Translations under genes and position numbers: made by a program
Shown here: positions 1 to 8,627 of the stretch, piece by piece
Layout of the letters: each line of letters opens with the position of its first letter
Position numbering within the stretch: the first letter of the stretch is position 1
The notes under the pieces: model-generated
Database searches by the model: none
What the model saw: only the letters and a program-made list of their open reading frames with translations
Told to the model about the DNA's origin: nothing
Assembly: GCA_964439015.1 (NCBI GenBank)
Contig: CAYTMV010000046.1
Coordinates: forward strand, 1 to 17,183
Source of the DNA: Gemmobacter sp964439015
GTDB taxonomy: Bacteria; Pseudomonadota; Alphaproteobacteria; Rhodobacterales; Rhodobacteraceae
Reading direction: 5' to 3'
Length of the DNA stretch: 17,183 nucleotides

Positions 1-716
1 CGGACCATGTGACCAATACCGCGACCCAGATCCAGATCATGGAGGCGATGGGCGGTACGCCGCCGCAATTCGCCCACCACTCACTGCTGACCGGCGCCAA
101 GGGCGAGGAGCTGTCCAAGCGCCTCGGCACGCTGAGCCTGCGCGACCTGCGTGCCGCAGGTGTGGAGCCGATGGCGCTGCTGAGCCTGATGGCGCGTCTG
201 GGATCGTCGAAGCCCGTCGTGCTGGCGGAAAATCTGGATGAGTTGGCCGAGGGCTTTGATGTCGGCAGCTTTGGCGCCGCCCCGACCAAGTTCGACCCCG
301 AGGATCTGTGGCCGCTGACCGCCCGTCATCTGGCTAGCCGTCCCTATGAGGCGATGGCCGCCGAGATCACGGCGCTGGGTGTGCCTGAGGCACTGGCCCC
401 GGCCTTCTGGCAGGCCACGCGGGAGAACATCGGCAAGCGCGCCGATCTGGCCGATTGGTGGGCGCTGTTTCGCGACGGCGCCGAACCTGCGATCGAGGAT
501 GAGGACCGCGAGTTCGTCGCGCAGGCCTTGGCGATGCTGCCGCCCAAGCCTTGGACCGAAACCACCTGGAGCGCGTGGACCTCTGCCGTCAAGGAAGCCA
601 CCGGTCGCAAGGGCAAGGGCCTGTTCCTGCCGCTGCGAAAGGCGCTGACCGGGCGCGGCAACGGGCCGGAAATGGCCGAGGTCATGCCACTGCTGCAAGT
701 GGTGCGCGGGCTGTGA
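1..716 (+). CDS. gltX: Glutamyl-tRNA synthetase, C-terminal part (5' end cut by window edge)
   Basis: Charges tRNA-Glu with glutamate in the cytoplasm, a class I aminoacyl-tRNA synthetase. Only the last 238 codons are present; the first complete codon is at 3 and the frame opens with DHVTNTATQIQIMEAMGG, the conserved GltX stretch ahead of the KMSKS loop. That loop follows as KGEELSKRLG, the LSKR version common in alphaproteobacterial enzymes. The remaining roughly 180 residues form the helical anticodon-binding half, rich in Trp and Lys (for example KPWTETTWSAW and KGKGLFLPLRKALTGR). The GTG at 9 is an internal valine, not a start. The gene ends at TGA 714-716 and is followed within 10 bases by a strong GC hairpin. 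Many alphaproteobacteria carry two gltX paralogues; which one this is cannot be decided from the C-terminal part alone. Confidence 0.95.
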   Translation, partial: DHVTNTATQIQIMEAMGGTPPQFAHHSLLTGAKGEELSKRLGTLSLRDLRAAGVEPMALLSLMARLGSSKPVVLAENLDELAEGFDVGSFGAAPTKFDPEDLWPLTARHLASRPYEAMAAEITALGVPEALAPAFWQATRENIGKRADLADWWALFRDGAEPAIEDEDREFVAQALAMLPPKPWTETTWSAWTSAVKEATGRKGKGLFLPLRKALTGRGNGPEMAEVMPLLQVVRGL

Positions 717-724
717 CCGTCTCA

Positions 725-744
725 GCGGGGGGCCAGCCCCCCGC
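725..744 (+). terminator. GC-rich hairpin after gltX
   Basis: A perfect 8-bp stem GCGGGGGG / CCCCCCGC (725-732 and 737-744) closes a CCAG tetraloop just after the gltX stop. There is no U-tract; instead it is followed by ACCCCCAGGGATATTTGGGCC. This looks like the non-canonical terminator or 3'-stabilising element seen after many Rhodobacteraceae genes (family impression from memory, not a search). It separates gltX from the MATE gene. Confidence 0.65.
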
Positions 745-815
745 ACCCCCAGGGATATTTGGGCCTGAATGATGGCAAATGCGTCGAGCGTGCCGTGCCG
801 ATTTGCGAGGGCGGG

Positions 816-2138
816 ATGAGCCATCCCAGGTTTGTCGAAGGCAACCTGTTTCGGCATACGGTGGTCATGTCGGTCACGGCCTCGGTCGGGTTGATGGCGC
901 TGTTTGTCGTCGATCTGGTCAACATGGTTTACGTCAGCTGGCTGGGCGATCCGGTGCTGACCGCCGCAGTGGGCTATGGCAGCGCCGTGATGTTCTTTCT
1001 GACCGCGGTCGGGATCGGTCTGTCCATCGGGGTTTCGGCGCTGGTGGCGCGGGCGGTCGGCGCGCATGACCGGGCGCTGGCGCGCCGACGGGCAACCGAA
1101 GGTCTGGTCCTGTCCGGGCTGATCGGCGTGGCGGTCGCGGCGCTGGTCTTGCCCCTGTTGCCCTGGGCGGTGGCGACACTTGGTGCCGAGGGGCGTGTGG
1201 CCACCGAGGCCCTGCATTTCCTGCGCCTGAGCCTGCCTGGCATGCCGTTTCTGATCCTCGGCATGGTCGGGGCCGCCGTTTTGCGGGCGCACGGCCGGGC
1301 GCGGGACGGGATGATGGTGACCGTCTGGGGCGCGGCAGTGCTGGCCGCGCTGGATCCGGTGCTGATCCTGTGGGCGGGCTGGGATCTGACCGGAGCAGCT
1401 CTGGCGGGCTGGGGATCGCGGCTGACGATGGCGGTGATGGCGCTGGTGCCGGTTGCGCGGTTGCAAGGCGGGTTTTCTCCGGTAACGGCAGGCGGGCTGC
1501 GCTGGGCGGCACAGCCTTTGCTGGCCATCAGTGCGCCAGCGATGCTGACGCAACTGGCGACTCCGGTCGGACAGGCGATCGTCACGCGTCTGGTTGCCGG
1601 CCACGGACCCGAGGCGGTAGCGGGGATGACCATTGCCGGGCGCCTGACTCCGGTGGCCTTTGCCCTGATCTTCGCGCTGTCCGGGGCGATGGGGCCGATC
1701 ATCAGTCAGAATCTGGGCGCGGGCAAAATGCAGCGGGTGCGGCGGTCGTTTCTGGATGCAATCCTGTTCATGGGGATGGTGATCGCCGGCATGTCAGGGC
1801 TGCTCTATCTGGCCCGCCCCGTGATCGCGGCGCTGTTTCAGGCCGAGGGCCTGACGCGCGACATCCTGTATCTGTTCTGCGGGCCGCTGTCGCTGTTGTT
1901 CTTTTTCAACGGCCTGATCTTTGTTGCAAATGCCGCCTGCAACAATCTGGGCGCGGCGCTGCAATCCACGGCCGTGAACTGGGCGCGGCACACGCTGGGC
2001 ACCCTGCCCTTTGCGGTGTGGCTGGGCGCGATCTATGGTGCCGAAGGGGTGCTGATCGGGCAGTCGGTGGGCGGCGTGGTCTTCGGGCTGCTGGCAATCT
2101 GGCTGGCCTGGCGGGTGGTGCATCAGCGCACCGCCTGA
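816..2138 (+). CDS. MATE family multidrug efflux transporter
   Basis: Predicted inner-membrane antiporter of the MATE family, exporting cationic drugs or metabolites against Na+ or H+. The 440-residue product is almost entirely hydrophobic, consistent with the usual 12 transmembrane helices in two homologous halves. The N-terminal half has the family-like stretch VDLVNMVYVSWLGD (about residues 32-45) and the charged loop ARAVGAHDRALARRRATEG. The second half repeats the pattern with GPIISQNLGAGKMQRVRRS, the typical conserved loop of the C-terminal bundle. I chose ATG 816 because GAGGGCGGG lies directly upstream; an in-frame TTG at 759 falls inside the hairpin tail after gltX and would add an implausible 19-residue polar leader. 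The substrate cannot be told from sequence. No clear hairpin terminator follows; the riboswitch region begins about 75 bases later. Confidence 0.9.
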   Translation: MSHPRFVEGNLFRHTVVMSVTASVGLMALFVVDLVNMVYVSWLGDPVLTAAVGYGSAVMFFLTAVGIGLSIGVSALVARAVGAHDRALARRRATEGLVLSGLIGVAVAALVLPLLPWAVATLGAEGRVATEALHFLRLSLPGMPFLILGMVGAAVLRAHGRARDGMMVTVWGAAVLAALDPVLILWAGWDLTGAALAGWGSRLTMAVMALVPVARLQGGFSPVTAGGLRWAAQPLLAISAPAMLTQLATPVGQAIVTRLVAGHGPEAVAGMTIAGRLTPVAFALIFALSGAMGPIISQNLGAGKMQRVRRSFLDAILFMGMVIAGMSGLLYLARPVIAALFQAEGLTRDILYLFCGPLSLLFFFNGLIFVANAACNNLGAALQSTAVNWARHTLGTLPFAVWLGAIYGAEGVLIGQSVGGVVFGLLAIWLAWRVVHQRTA

Positions 2139-2178
2139 CCTGCGGGTTGGGCGGCATACCACCGTATATATTTTCTTC

Positions 2179-2206
2179 TTGCCGCATAGGGTGGGGTCAC
2201 GGTAAT
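2179..2206 (+). promoter_or_regulatory. Candidate sigma-70 promoter of the gcv operon
   Basis: TTGCCG (2179-2184) and GGTAAT (2201-2206) are separated by 16 bases and match the consensus at 4 of 6 positions each. Transcription would start near 2213, right at the 5' edge of the glycine riboswitch, which is where it should start. An AT-rich stretch GTATATATTTTCTTCTT lies immediately upstream and may help as an UP-like element. Confidence 0.45.
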
Positions 2207-2213
2207 GTGCCAA

Positions 2214-2398
2214 GGTCAGGATCGGGAGAATCCGGTGGGGGCTTGCCTCTTTCCGGTGCCGAAGGAGCAACCGCCCCGGTAAACTCTCAGGCACAAGGGA
2301 CCGTCCTGGCAAATGACTCTGGAGAGTGGCGCGCAGGCGCCCGCCGAAGGGATAACGATCTCAGGCGCCCCGATTTGGGCACGGACAGAGGGGGCACC
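2214..2398 (+). promoter_or_regulatory. Tandem glycine riboswitch (two aptamers)
   Basis: Cis-acting RNA leader that senses glycine. Aptamer I shows GGGAGA (2224-2229), GCCGAAGGAGCAA (2258-2270) and CTCTCAGGCA (2284-2293). After a short linker, aptamer II shows CTCTGGAGAG (2317-2326), GCCGAAGGGATAAC (2343-2356), ATCTCAGGC (2358-2366) and closing GGACAGAG (2383-2390), with CTCT 2317-2320 pairing to AGAG 2387-2390 as P1. These are the conserved cores of the glycine riboswitch family, and the downstream gene is gcvT, its classical target. Family knowledge says most such switches turn the operon on when glycine is abundant. An ATG at 2313 lies between the aptamers and is not the gcvT start. Confidence 0.96.
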
Positions 2399-2439
2399 GA
2401 GGCGCAGGGGTTGGCCTGCCCGCACGGTGCCGGCATTTT
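2393..2439 (+). terminator. Candidate riboswitch expression platform (terminator-like stem)
   Basis: Directly after aptamer II, GGCACCG (2393-2399) can pair with CGGTGCC (2425-2431), enclosing a second hairpin GCAGG/CCTGC (2404-2408 and 2415-2419). A TTTT run follows at 2436-2439. The left arm starts two bases after the P1 3' strand, so ligand-stabilised P1 could compete with folding of this stem. The U-tract is short, so control could instead act on translation of gcvT, whose ribosome site is only about 20 bases downstream. Confidence 0.5.
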
Positions 2440-2468
2440 CCTGTCCGCCGGCAGATAGGGAGGATCGC

Positions 2469-3590
2469 GTGAGCGACCTGAAGAAGCTGGGACTGCACGA
2501 TCTGCACCTGTCCCTCGGCGGCAAGATGGTGCCCTTTGCCGGCTATGAGATGCCGGTGCAATATCCGCTGGGCGTGATGAAGGAACACCTGCACACCCGC
2601 ACCTCGGCCGGTCTGTTCGACGTGAGCCATATGGGTCAGGCGGTAGTCAAGACCAACTCTGACTGGGCGGCGATCGCGCTGGCGCTGGAGACGGTGCTGC
2701 CGGTGGACGTGCTGGGCCTGAAGGATGGCCGTCAGCGCTATGGCCTGATCACCAACGCGGCCGGCGGCACGCTGGACGACCTGATGTTCGCACGCCGCGG
2801 CGAGGACCTGTTCATCGTCGTCAACGCCGCCTGCAAGGAACAGGACTTCGCGATCTTTGCCGAGGTCTTCAAGGACGTGGGCGAGCTGCAGATCATCGAG
2901 GACCGCGCGCTGCTGGCGCTGCAGGGCCCGAAGGCCGAAGTTGCGCTGTCCCGTCTGGTCCCGGCTGCGGCCGACATGAAATTCATGGATCAGGGCAAGT
3001 TCGACAGCCTGTTTGGCGAGCTGTGGATCAGCCGCTCGGGCTATTCGGGCGAGGACGGCTATGAGGTTTCGGTGCCCTATGCCGGGGCTGAAGGATTTGC
3101 CCGCGCCCTGCTGGATATGCCGGAAGTTGAGGCCATCGGCCTGGGCGCCCGTGACAGCCTGCGCATGGAGGCCGGCCTGCCGCTGTACGGCCACGAACTT
3201 ACCGCCGACATCTCGGCCGTAGAGGCTGGTCTGGAATTTGCGATCCAGAAAGTGCGCCGCACCGGTGGCGCGCGCGAGGGTGGCTTTGCCGGCGCCGAGC
3301 GCATCCTGCGGGAGCTGAATGAGGGCCCCAGCCGCCGCCGCGTCGGCCTGAAACCGGTTGGCAGCCGCGCGCCGATGCGCGACGGCACGCCGCTGTTCGA
3401 TGGCGCGACCCAGATCGGGGTTGTCGCCTCGGGCACTTTCGGCCCGTCGGTCGACGGCCCGATCGCCATGGCGCTGCTGCCTGCCAAATACGCCCAGATC
3501 GGAACCGAAATCGAGGCAGACGTGCGCGGCAAGCGCATGACGCTCGCGGTCAGCCCGATGCCTTTCCACCCCACCAACTACAAACGCTGA
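2469..3590 (+). CDS. gcvT: Glycine cleavage system T protein (aminomethyltransferase)
   Basis: Transfers the aminomethyl carbon from the lipoyl arm of GcvH to tetrahydrofolate, giving 5,10-methylene-THF and ammonia; cytoplasmic. The start is GTG 2469, seven bases after AGGGAGG (2457-2463), giving 373 residues, normal for the family. N-terminal LHDLHLSLGGKMVPFAGYEMP and the TSAGLFDVSHMGQ stretch are hallmarks of the folate-binding fold; the RDSLRMEAGLPLYGHEL segment and the C-terminal GVVASGTFGPSVDGPIAMALL barrel domain are also typical. It is first in a T-H-P operon, with gcvH starting 9 bases after its stop. Regulation is expected through the glycine riboswitch just upstream. The same reading frame is open back through the riboswitch, but that extension has no family similarity. 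Confidence 0.97.
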   Translation: MSDLKKLGLHDLHLSLGGKMVPFAGYEMPVQYPLGVMKEHLHTRTSAGLFDVSHMGQAVVKTNSDWAAIALALETVLPVDVLGLKDGRQRYGLITNAAGGTLDDLMFARRGEDLFIVVNAACKEQDFAIFAEVFKDVGELQIIEDRALLALQGPKAEVALSRLVPAAADMKFMDQGKFDSLFGELWISRSGYSGEDGYEVSVPYAGAEGFARALLDMPEVEAIGLGARDSLRMEAGLPLYGHELTADISAVEAGLEFAIQKVRRTGGAREGGFAGAERILRELNEGPSRRRVGLKPVGSRAPMRDGTPLFDGATQIGVVASGTFGPSVDGPIAMALLPAKYAQIGTEIEADVRGKRMTLAVSPMPFHPTNYKR

Positions 3591-3599
3591 GGGACGACT

Positions 3600-3956
3600 A
3601 TGAAATATACCAAAGAACACGAGTGGCTGCGCGTCGAAGGCGATCTGCTTGTGGTTGGCATCACCGAACACGCTGCCTCGGCGCTGGGCGATGTGGTCTT
3701 TCTGGAACTGCCGGAAACCGGCACCCAGGTTGCTGAGGGTGACGACGTCTGCGTGATCGAAAGCGTCAAGGCCGCCTCGGATATTCTGGCCCCGGTCGAG
3801 GGCGAGATCGTCGAAGTCAACGAAGCACTGGCCGAAAACCCCGGCAAGGTGAACGAAGACGCGATGGGCCAGTGGTTCTTCAAGATGAAGGTCGAAGATC
3901 TGAGCGTGATCGACCAGTTCATGGACGAAGACGAATACAAGGCCCTGATCGACTGA
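3600..3956 (+). CDS. gcvH: Glycine cleavage system H protein (lipoyl carrier)
   Basis: Small lipoylated shuttle protein that carries the methylamine intermediate from GcvP to GcvT and is then reoxidised by lipoamide dehydrogenase. The 118-residue product shows the classic start KYTKEHEWLRVEGD, the GITEHAASALGDVVFLELPE core, and the lipoyl-lysine hairpin ESVKAASD with the modified lysine at residue 57. PVEGEIVEVNEAL and the acidic C-terminus follow as in other H proteins. ATG 3600 is preceded by GAGGGA overlapping the gcvT stop, so translation is probably coupled to gcvT. Length is slightly short of the usual 125-130 residues but nothing essential is missing. The gene is followed by a 117-base spacer with a strong hairpin before gcvP. 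Confidence 0.97.
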   Translation: MKYTKEHEWLRVEGDLLVVGITEHAASALGDVVFLELPETGTQVAEGDDVCVIESVKAASDILAPVEGEIVEVNEALAENPGKVNEDAMGQWFFKMKVEDLSVIDQFMDEDEYKALID

Positions 3957-3986
3957 TCACGGCGCCTGACCGGCTGGAAAGGTGGT

Positions 3987-4008
3987 GGGGGCGTTTCGCA
4001 ACGCCCCC
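3987..4008 (+). terminator. Hairpin between gcvH and gcvP (attenuator or RNA-processing element)
   Basis: GGGGGCGTT (3987-3995) and AACGCCCCC (4000-4008) form a perfect 9-bp stem with a TCGC loop. No U-tract follows, so full termination inside the operon is unlikely; partial attenuation or mRNA stabilisation of the gcvTH segment is more plausible. Identical 10-base repeats GCCTGACCGG flank it at 3964-3973 and 4012-4021. Confidence 0.5.
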
Positions 4009-4050
4009 CCTGCCTGACCGGTTTATCATGACAGTTAGGGAGGCGCAGGG

Positions 4051-4073
4051 GTGCGGCCCCGCGCGATGACCAA

Positions 4074-4077
<4 letters not shown>
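4051..4077 (+). CDS. Possible 8-codon leader cistron overlapping the gcvP start
   Basis: A GTG at 4051 sits 7 bases after the only good ribosome site in the spacer, AGGGAGG (4037-4043), and reads 8 codons (VRPRAMTK, initiator Met) to TGA 4075-4077. That stop overlaps the gcvP ATG (4074-4076) as ATGA. The gcvP start itself is about 30 bases from the ribosome site and has no in-frame alternative upstream, since the gcvP frame has a TGA at 4029-4031 and no start codon after it. The reading is that ribosomes load here and restart on gcvP. This is inference from spacing alone; the peptide is too short for any coding test. Confidence 0.35.
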
Positions 4078-6914
<2,837 letters not shown>

Positions 6915-6949
6915 TCGGCCAGCCCTGACGGGCCTTGCGAAAAAACACG

Positions 6950-6977
6950 CGCCGCGGGCCATGCCCGCGGCGTTTTT
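6950..6977 (+). terminator. Rho-independent terminator of the gcv operon
   Basis: A perfect 10-bp GC stem CGCCGCGGGC / GCCCGCGGCG (6950-6959 and 6963-6972) with a 3-base loop is followed by TTTTT (6973-6977), and preceded by an A-run. A smaller hairpin GCCC-TGAC-GGGC lies just upstream at 6922-6933. Confidence 0.9.
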
Positions 6978-7030
6978 CTTGTGCTGTCGGGCCGTTGACC
7001 CCGCCCTCGGCAGGTGGCAATGGGCAGCGC

Positions 7031-7717
7031 ATGAGTGGCAGCAGATTTTCAGACGGGCTGATTGCCGGGATTCCGGTGGCGCTGGGGTATTTTCCCATCG
7101 CCTTCTCCTTCGGCGTGGGGGCGGTGCGGATCGGCCTGACCGAGGTTGAGGCCGTGGGCCTGTCCGTGATCGTCTATGCGGGCGCGGCGCAGTTTCTCGC
7201 GCTGGTCCTGATTGCCTCGGGCGCACCGCTGCTGGTGGCGGCCTTCACGCTGGTAGCAATGAACCTGCGGCATCTGATCTACGGCCCGGCGCTGATGCGC
7301 GCCGCAGGCGACGGGGCGCCGCGCCGCAAGGCATGGGCCTGGGCCTTCAGCCTGACCGACGAGGTCTTTGGCGCGGCCCTTGGCGCGCTGTCGCGCGGCA
7401 AGCGGTTTTCCGAAGCCTTCATGTTCGGGCTGGGGATTGCCTCTTACGGGGCGTGGGTGGGCGGCACGGCAGCCGGCGTTCTGGCCGGCGGTGGGGCGCT
7501 GTCGGGCTTTCCGGGGATTGAGGCCGGGCTGTCGTTCATGCTGACAGCCTTGTTTCTGGCGCTGCTGCTGTCGATCATGTCGCGCAGGCAACTGCCGGTG
7601 ATCGCCGTAGCGGCGGTGGCAACGGTGGCCCTGACCCTGACCACCACGCCCACGTTGGGCATCCTTGGCGGGATGCTGGCCGGTGCCGCCGCAGGCGTGG
7701 CCAGGAGGTCGGCATGA
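7031..7717 (+). CDS. azlC: AzlC family branched-chain amino acid exporter, large subunit
   Basis: Inner-membrane protein that together with AzlD exports branched-chain amino acids. The 228-residue product is strongly hydrophobic. Family-like motifs are GLIAGIPVALGYFPIAFSFG at the N-terminus, VYAGAAQFLAL around residue 50, the MNLRHLIYGPAL stretch (about 77-88) and the SLTDEVFGAAL segment, all characteristic of AzlC/YgaZ. The start is ATG 7031, with a CAGGTGG purine-rich site about 15 bases upstream; the frame is open further upstream into the gcvP terminator but those residues are not family-like. It overlaps azlD by four bases (ATGA), so the pair is co-translated. No clear promoter was found in the 50 bases after the gcv terminator. 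Confidence 0.9.
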   Translation: MSGSRFSDGLIAGIPVALGYFPIAFSFGVGAVRIGLTEVEAVGLSVIVYAGAAQFLALVLIASGAPLLVAAFTLVAMNLRHLIYGPALMRAAGDGAPRRKAWAWAFSLTDEVFGAALGALSRGKRFSEAFMFGLGIASYGAWVGGTAAGVLAGGGALSGFPGIEAGLSFMLTALFLALLLSIMSRRQLPVIAVAAVATVALTLTTTPTLGILGGMLAGAAAGVARRSA

Positions 7718-8037
7718 GGAGCGAGATCCTGCTGCTGGCCCTGATCGTCGGCGGATTTACCTGGGCTTTTCGCGCCCTGCCCCTGCTGCTGAACCCCGAG
7801 CGCCTGACCTCACGCGCCAGCGTGGCCAAGCTGCTGGCCGCAACCGGCCCGGCGGCCATCGCCACGCTGTTTGTTGCCGGCATCCTGCCGTTGTTGCAGC
7901 CCGGCAGCGCCCAGCCCCTGCCGCTTGCGGGCGGAACGGCTGCGGTTCTGGCGGTATGGTTCTGGCGCCATTCGGTCGTGGCGGCCACGCTGGCAGGCTC
8001 CATCGCCTATGGGCTGGTTTTCGCGATGACGTCTTGA
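7714..8037 (+). CDS. azlD: AzlD family branched-chain amino acid exporter, small subunit
   Basis: Small membrane partner of AzlC. The 107 residues fit the usual AzlD length and contain three to four hydrophobic segments; the family-like pattern is FTWAFRALPLLLNPERL near the N-terminus, followed by LLAATGPAAIATLFVAGILP and a C-terminal hydrophobic stretch. Its ATG lies in the ATGA overlap with azlC, after the ribosome site CCAGGAGG (about 7701-7708). Family assignment rests on size, hydropathy and pairing with azlC. The candidate trxC promoter overlaps its 3' end. Confidence 0.88.
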   Translation: MRSEILLLALIVGGFTWAFRALPLLLNPERLTSRASVAKLLAATGPAAIATLFVAGILPLLQPGSAQPLPLAGGTAAVLAVWFWRHSVVAATLAGSIAYGLVFAMTS

Positions 8038-8061
8038 ACGCCGCTGCGCCATCTCCATATT
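8034..8061 (+). promoter_or_regulatory. Candidate trxC promoter
   Basis: TTGAAC (8034-8039) and CATATT (8056-8061) are 16 bases apart, each 4 of 6 to the sigma-70 consensus. The -35 box overlaps the azlD stop codon and the -10 box is the left arm of the inverted repeat at 8056-8077. Confidence 0.4.
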
Positions 8062-8077
8062 CATCGAAGCGAATATG
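8056..8077. promoter_or_regulatory. Inverted repeat upstream of trxC, possible operator
   Basis: CATATTC (8056-8062) and GAATATG (8071-8077) are perfect reverse complements separated by 8 bases. The element is AT-rich in a GC-rich setting, covers the candidate -10 box and ends 11 bases before the trxC ATG. This geometry suits a dimeric repressor; the regulator is unknown. Confidence 0.4.
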
Positions 8078-8088
8078 AGGGGGACGCC

Positions 8089-8535
8089 ATGGCCGAGTCT
8101 GTCAAGCTGTGCTGCGCTGCCTGCGGGCAGATGAACCGGGTGCCGCAGGATCGGCTGGCGGCCAACCCCAAATGCGGCATCTGCGGAGAACCGCTGGCCG
8201 ACGGTCGCGTGCGCGAACTCGACGCAACCGCCCATGACCGCGCGGTGAAGGGGGACGAGGTGCCGCTGCTGGTCGATTACTGGGCGCCTTGGTGCGGACC
8301 CTGCCGGATGATGGCGCCCGAGTTTGCCAAGGCCGCGCAATCGCTGGGTCACCGCGCCCGGCTGATGAAGTTGAATACCGAAGCCAACCCGAACATCGCC
8401 AGCCGCGCCCGCATCCAAGGCATCCCGGCGCTGGTCCTTTACGTCAAGGGGCGCGAGGTGGCGCGTCTGACCGGTGCGCGCCCCGCCGCGCAAATCGCCG
8501 AATTTGTGCGTGCAAACGCGCCAGTTTCAGCCTGA
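8089..8535 (+). CDS. trxC: Thioredoxin 2 (zinc-containing TrxC type)
   Basis: Cytoplasmic disulfide reductase, likely reduced by thioredoxin reductase. The 148-residue protein has an N-terminal zinc ribbon with two CxxC pairs (Cys9/Cys12 and Cys29/Cys32), which separates TrxC from plain thioredoxins. The thioredoxin fold follows with DYWAPWCGPCRMMAPEF; redox cysteines are 69 and 72. The cis-proline region GIPALVLYVKGREV is intact. ATG 8089 follows GAGGGGGA. In E. coli trxC is oxidative-stress controlled, and here an inverted repeat sits over the candidate promoter, so specific regulation is plausible, though OxyR-type spacing is not evident. A weak terminator overlaps the stop. Confidence 0.95.
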   Translation: MAESVKLCCAACGQMNRVPQDRLAANPKCGICGEPLADGRVRELDATAHDRAVKGDEVPLLVDYWAPWCGPCRMMAPEFAKAAQSLGHRARLMKLNTEANPNIASRARIQGIPALVLYVKGREVARLTGARPAAQIAEFVRANAPVSA

Positions 8536-8545
8536 AAGGCGTTTT
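8515..8545 (+). terminator. Weak terminator overlapping the trxC stop
   Basis: AACG..CC..TTTCA on the left can pair with TGAAA-GG-CGTT on the right (8515-8529 with 8533-8543), leaving two 2-base bulges and a GCC loop, followed by TTTT (8542-8545). It includes the TGA of trxC. Confidence 0.4.
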
Positions 8546-8627
8546 CTGCGCGCTCTTTGACTTGCCTCAACGACGCGCAACCATGACCAGCTATCCGATT
8601 GCCAGACGTGGCGCACAGGGGAATTGA

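Noticed and set aside
759..815. An upstream TTG start for the MATE gene
   Set aside because: It sits in the tail of the gltX hairpin element and lacks a ribosome site; ATG 816 has one.
2313..2468. An upstream in-frame ATG that would extend GcvT by 52 residues
   Set aside because: It lies inside the glycine riboswitch; the GTG at 2469 has a properly spaced ribosome site and matches the family N-terminus.
6993..7025. TTGACC as a -35 box for azlC
   Set aside because: The sequence 17 bases downstream (CAATGG) is a poor -10 box; the azlC promoter remains unidentified.
8557..8585. TTGACT as a -35 box for the RTX gene
   Set aside because: No acceptable -10 box is found 16-18 bases downstream (the sequence there is ACCATG).
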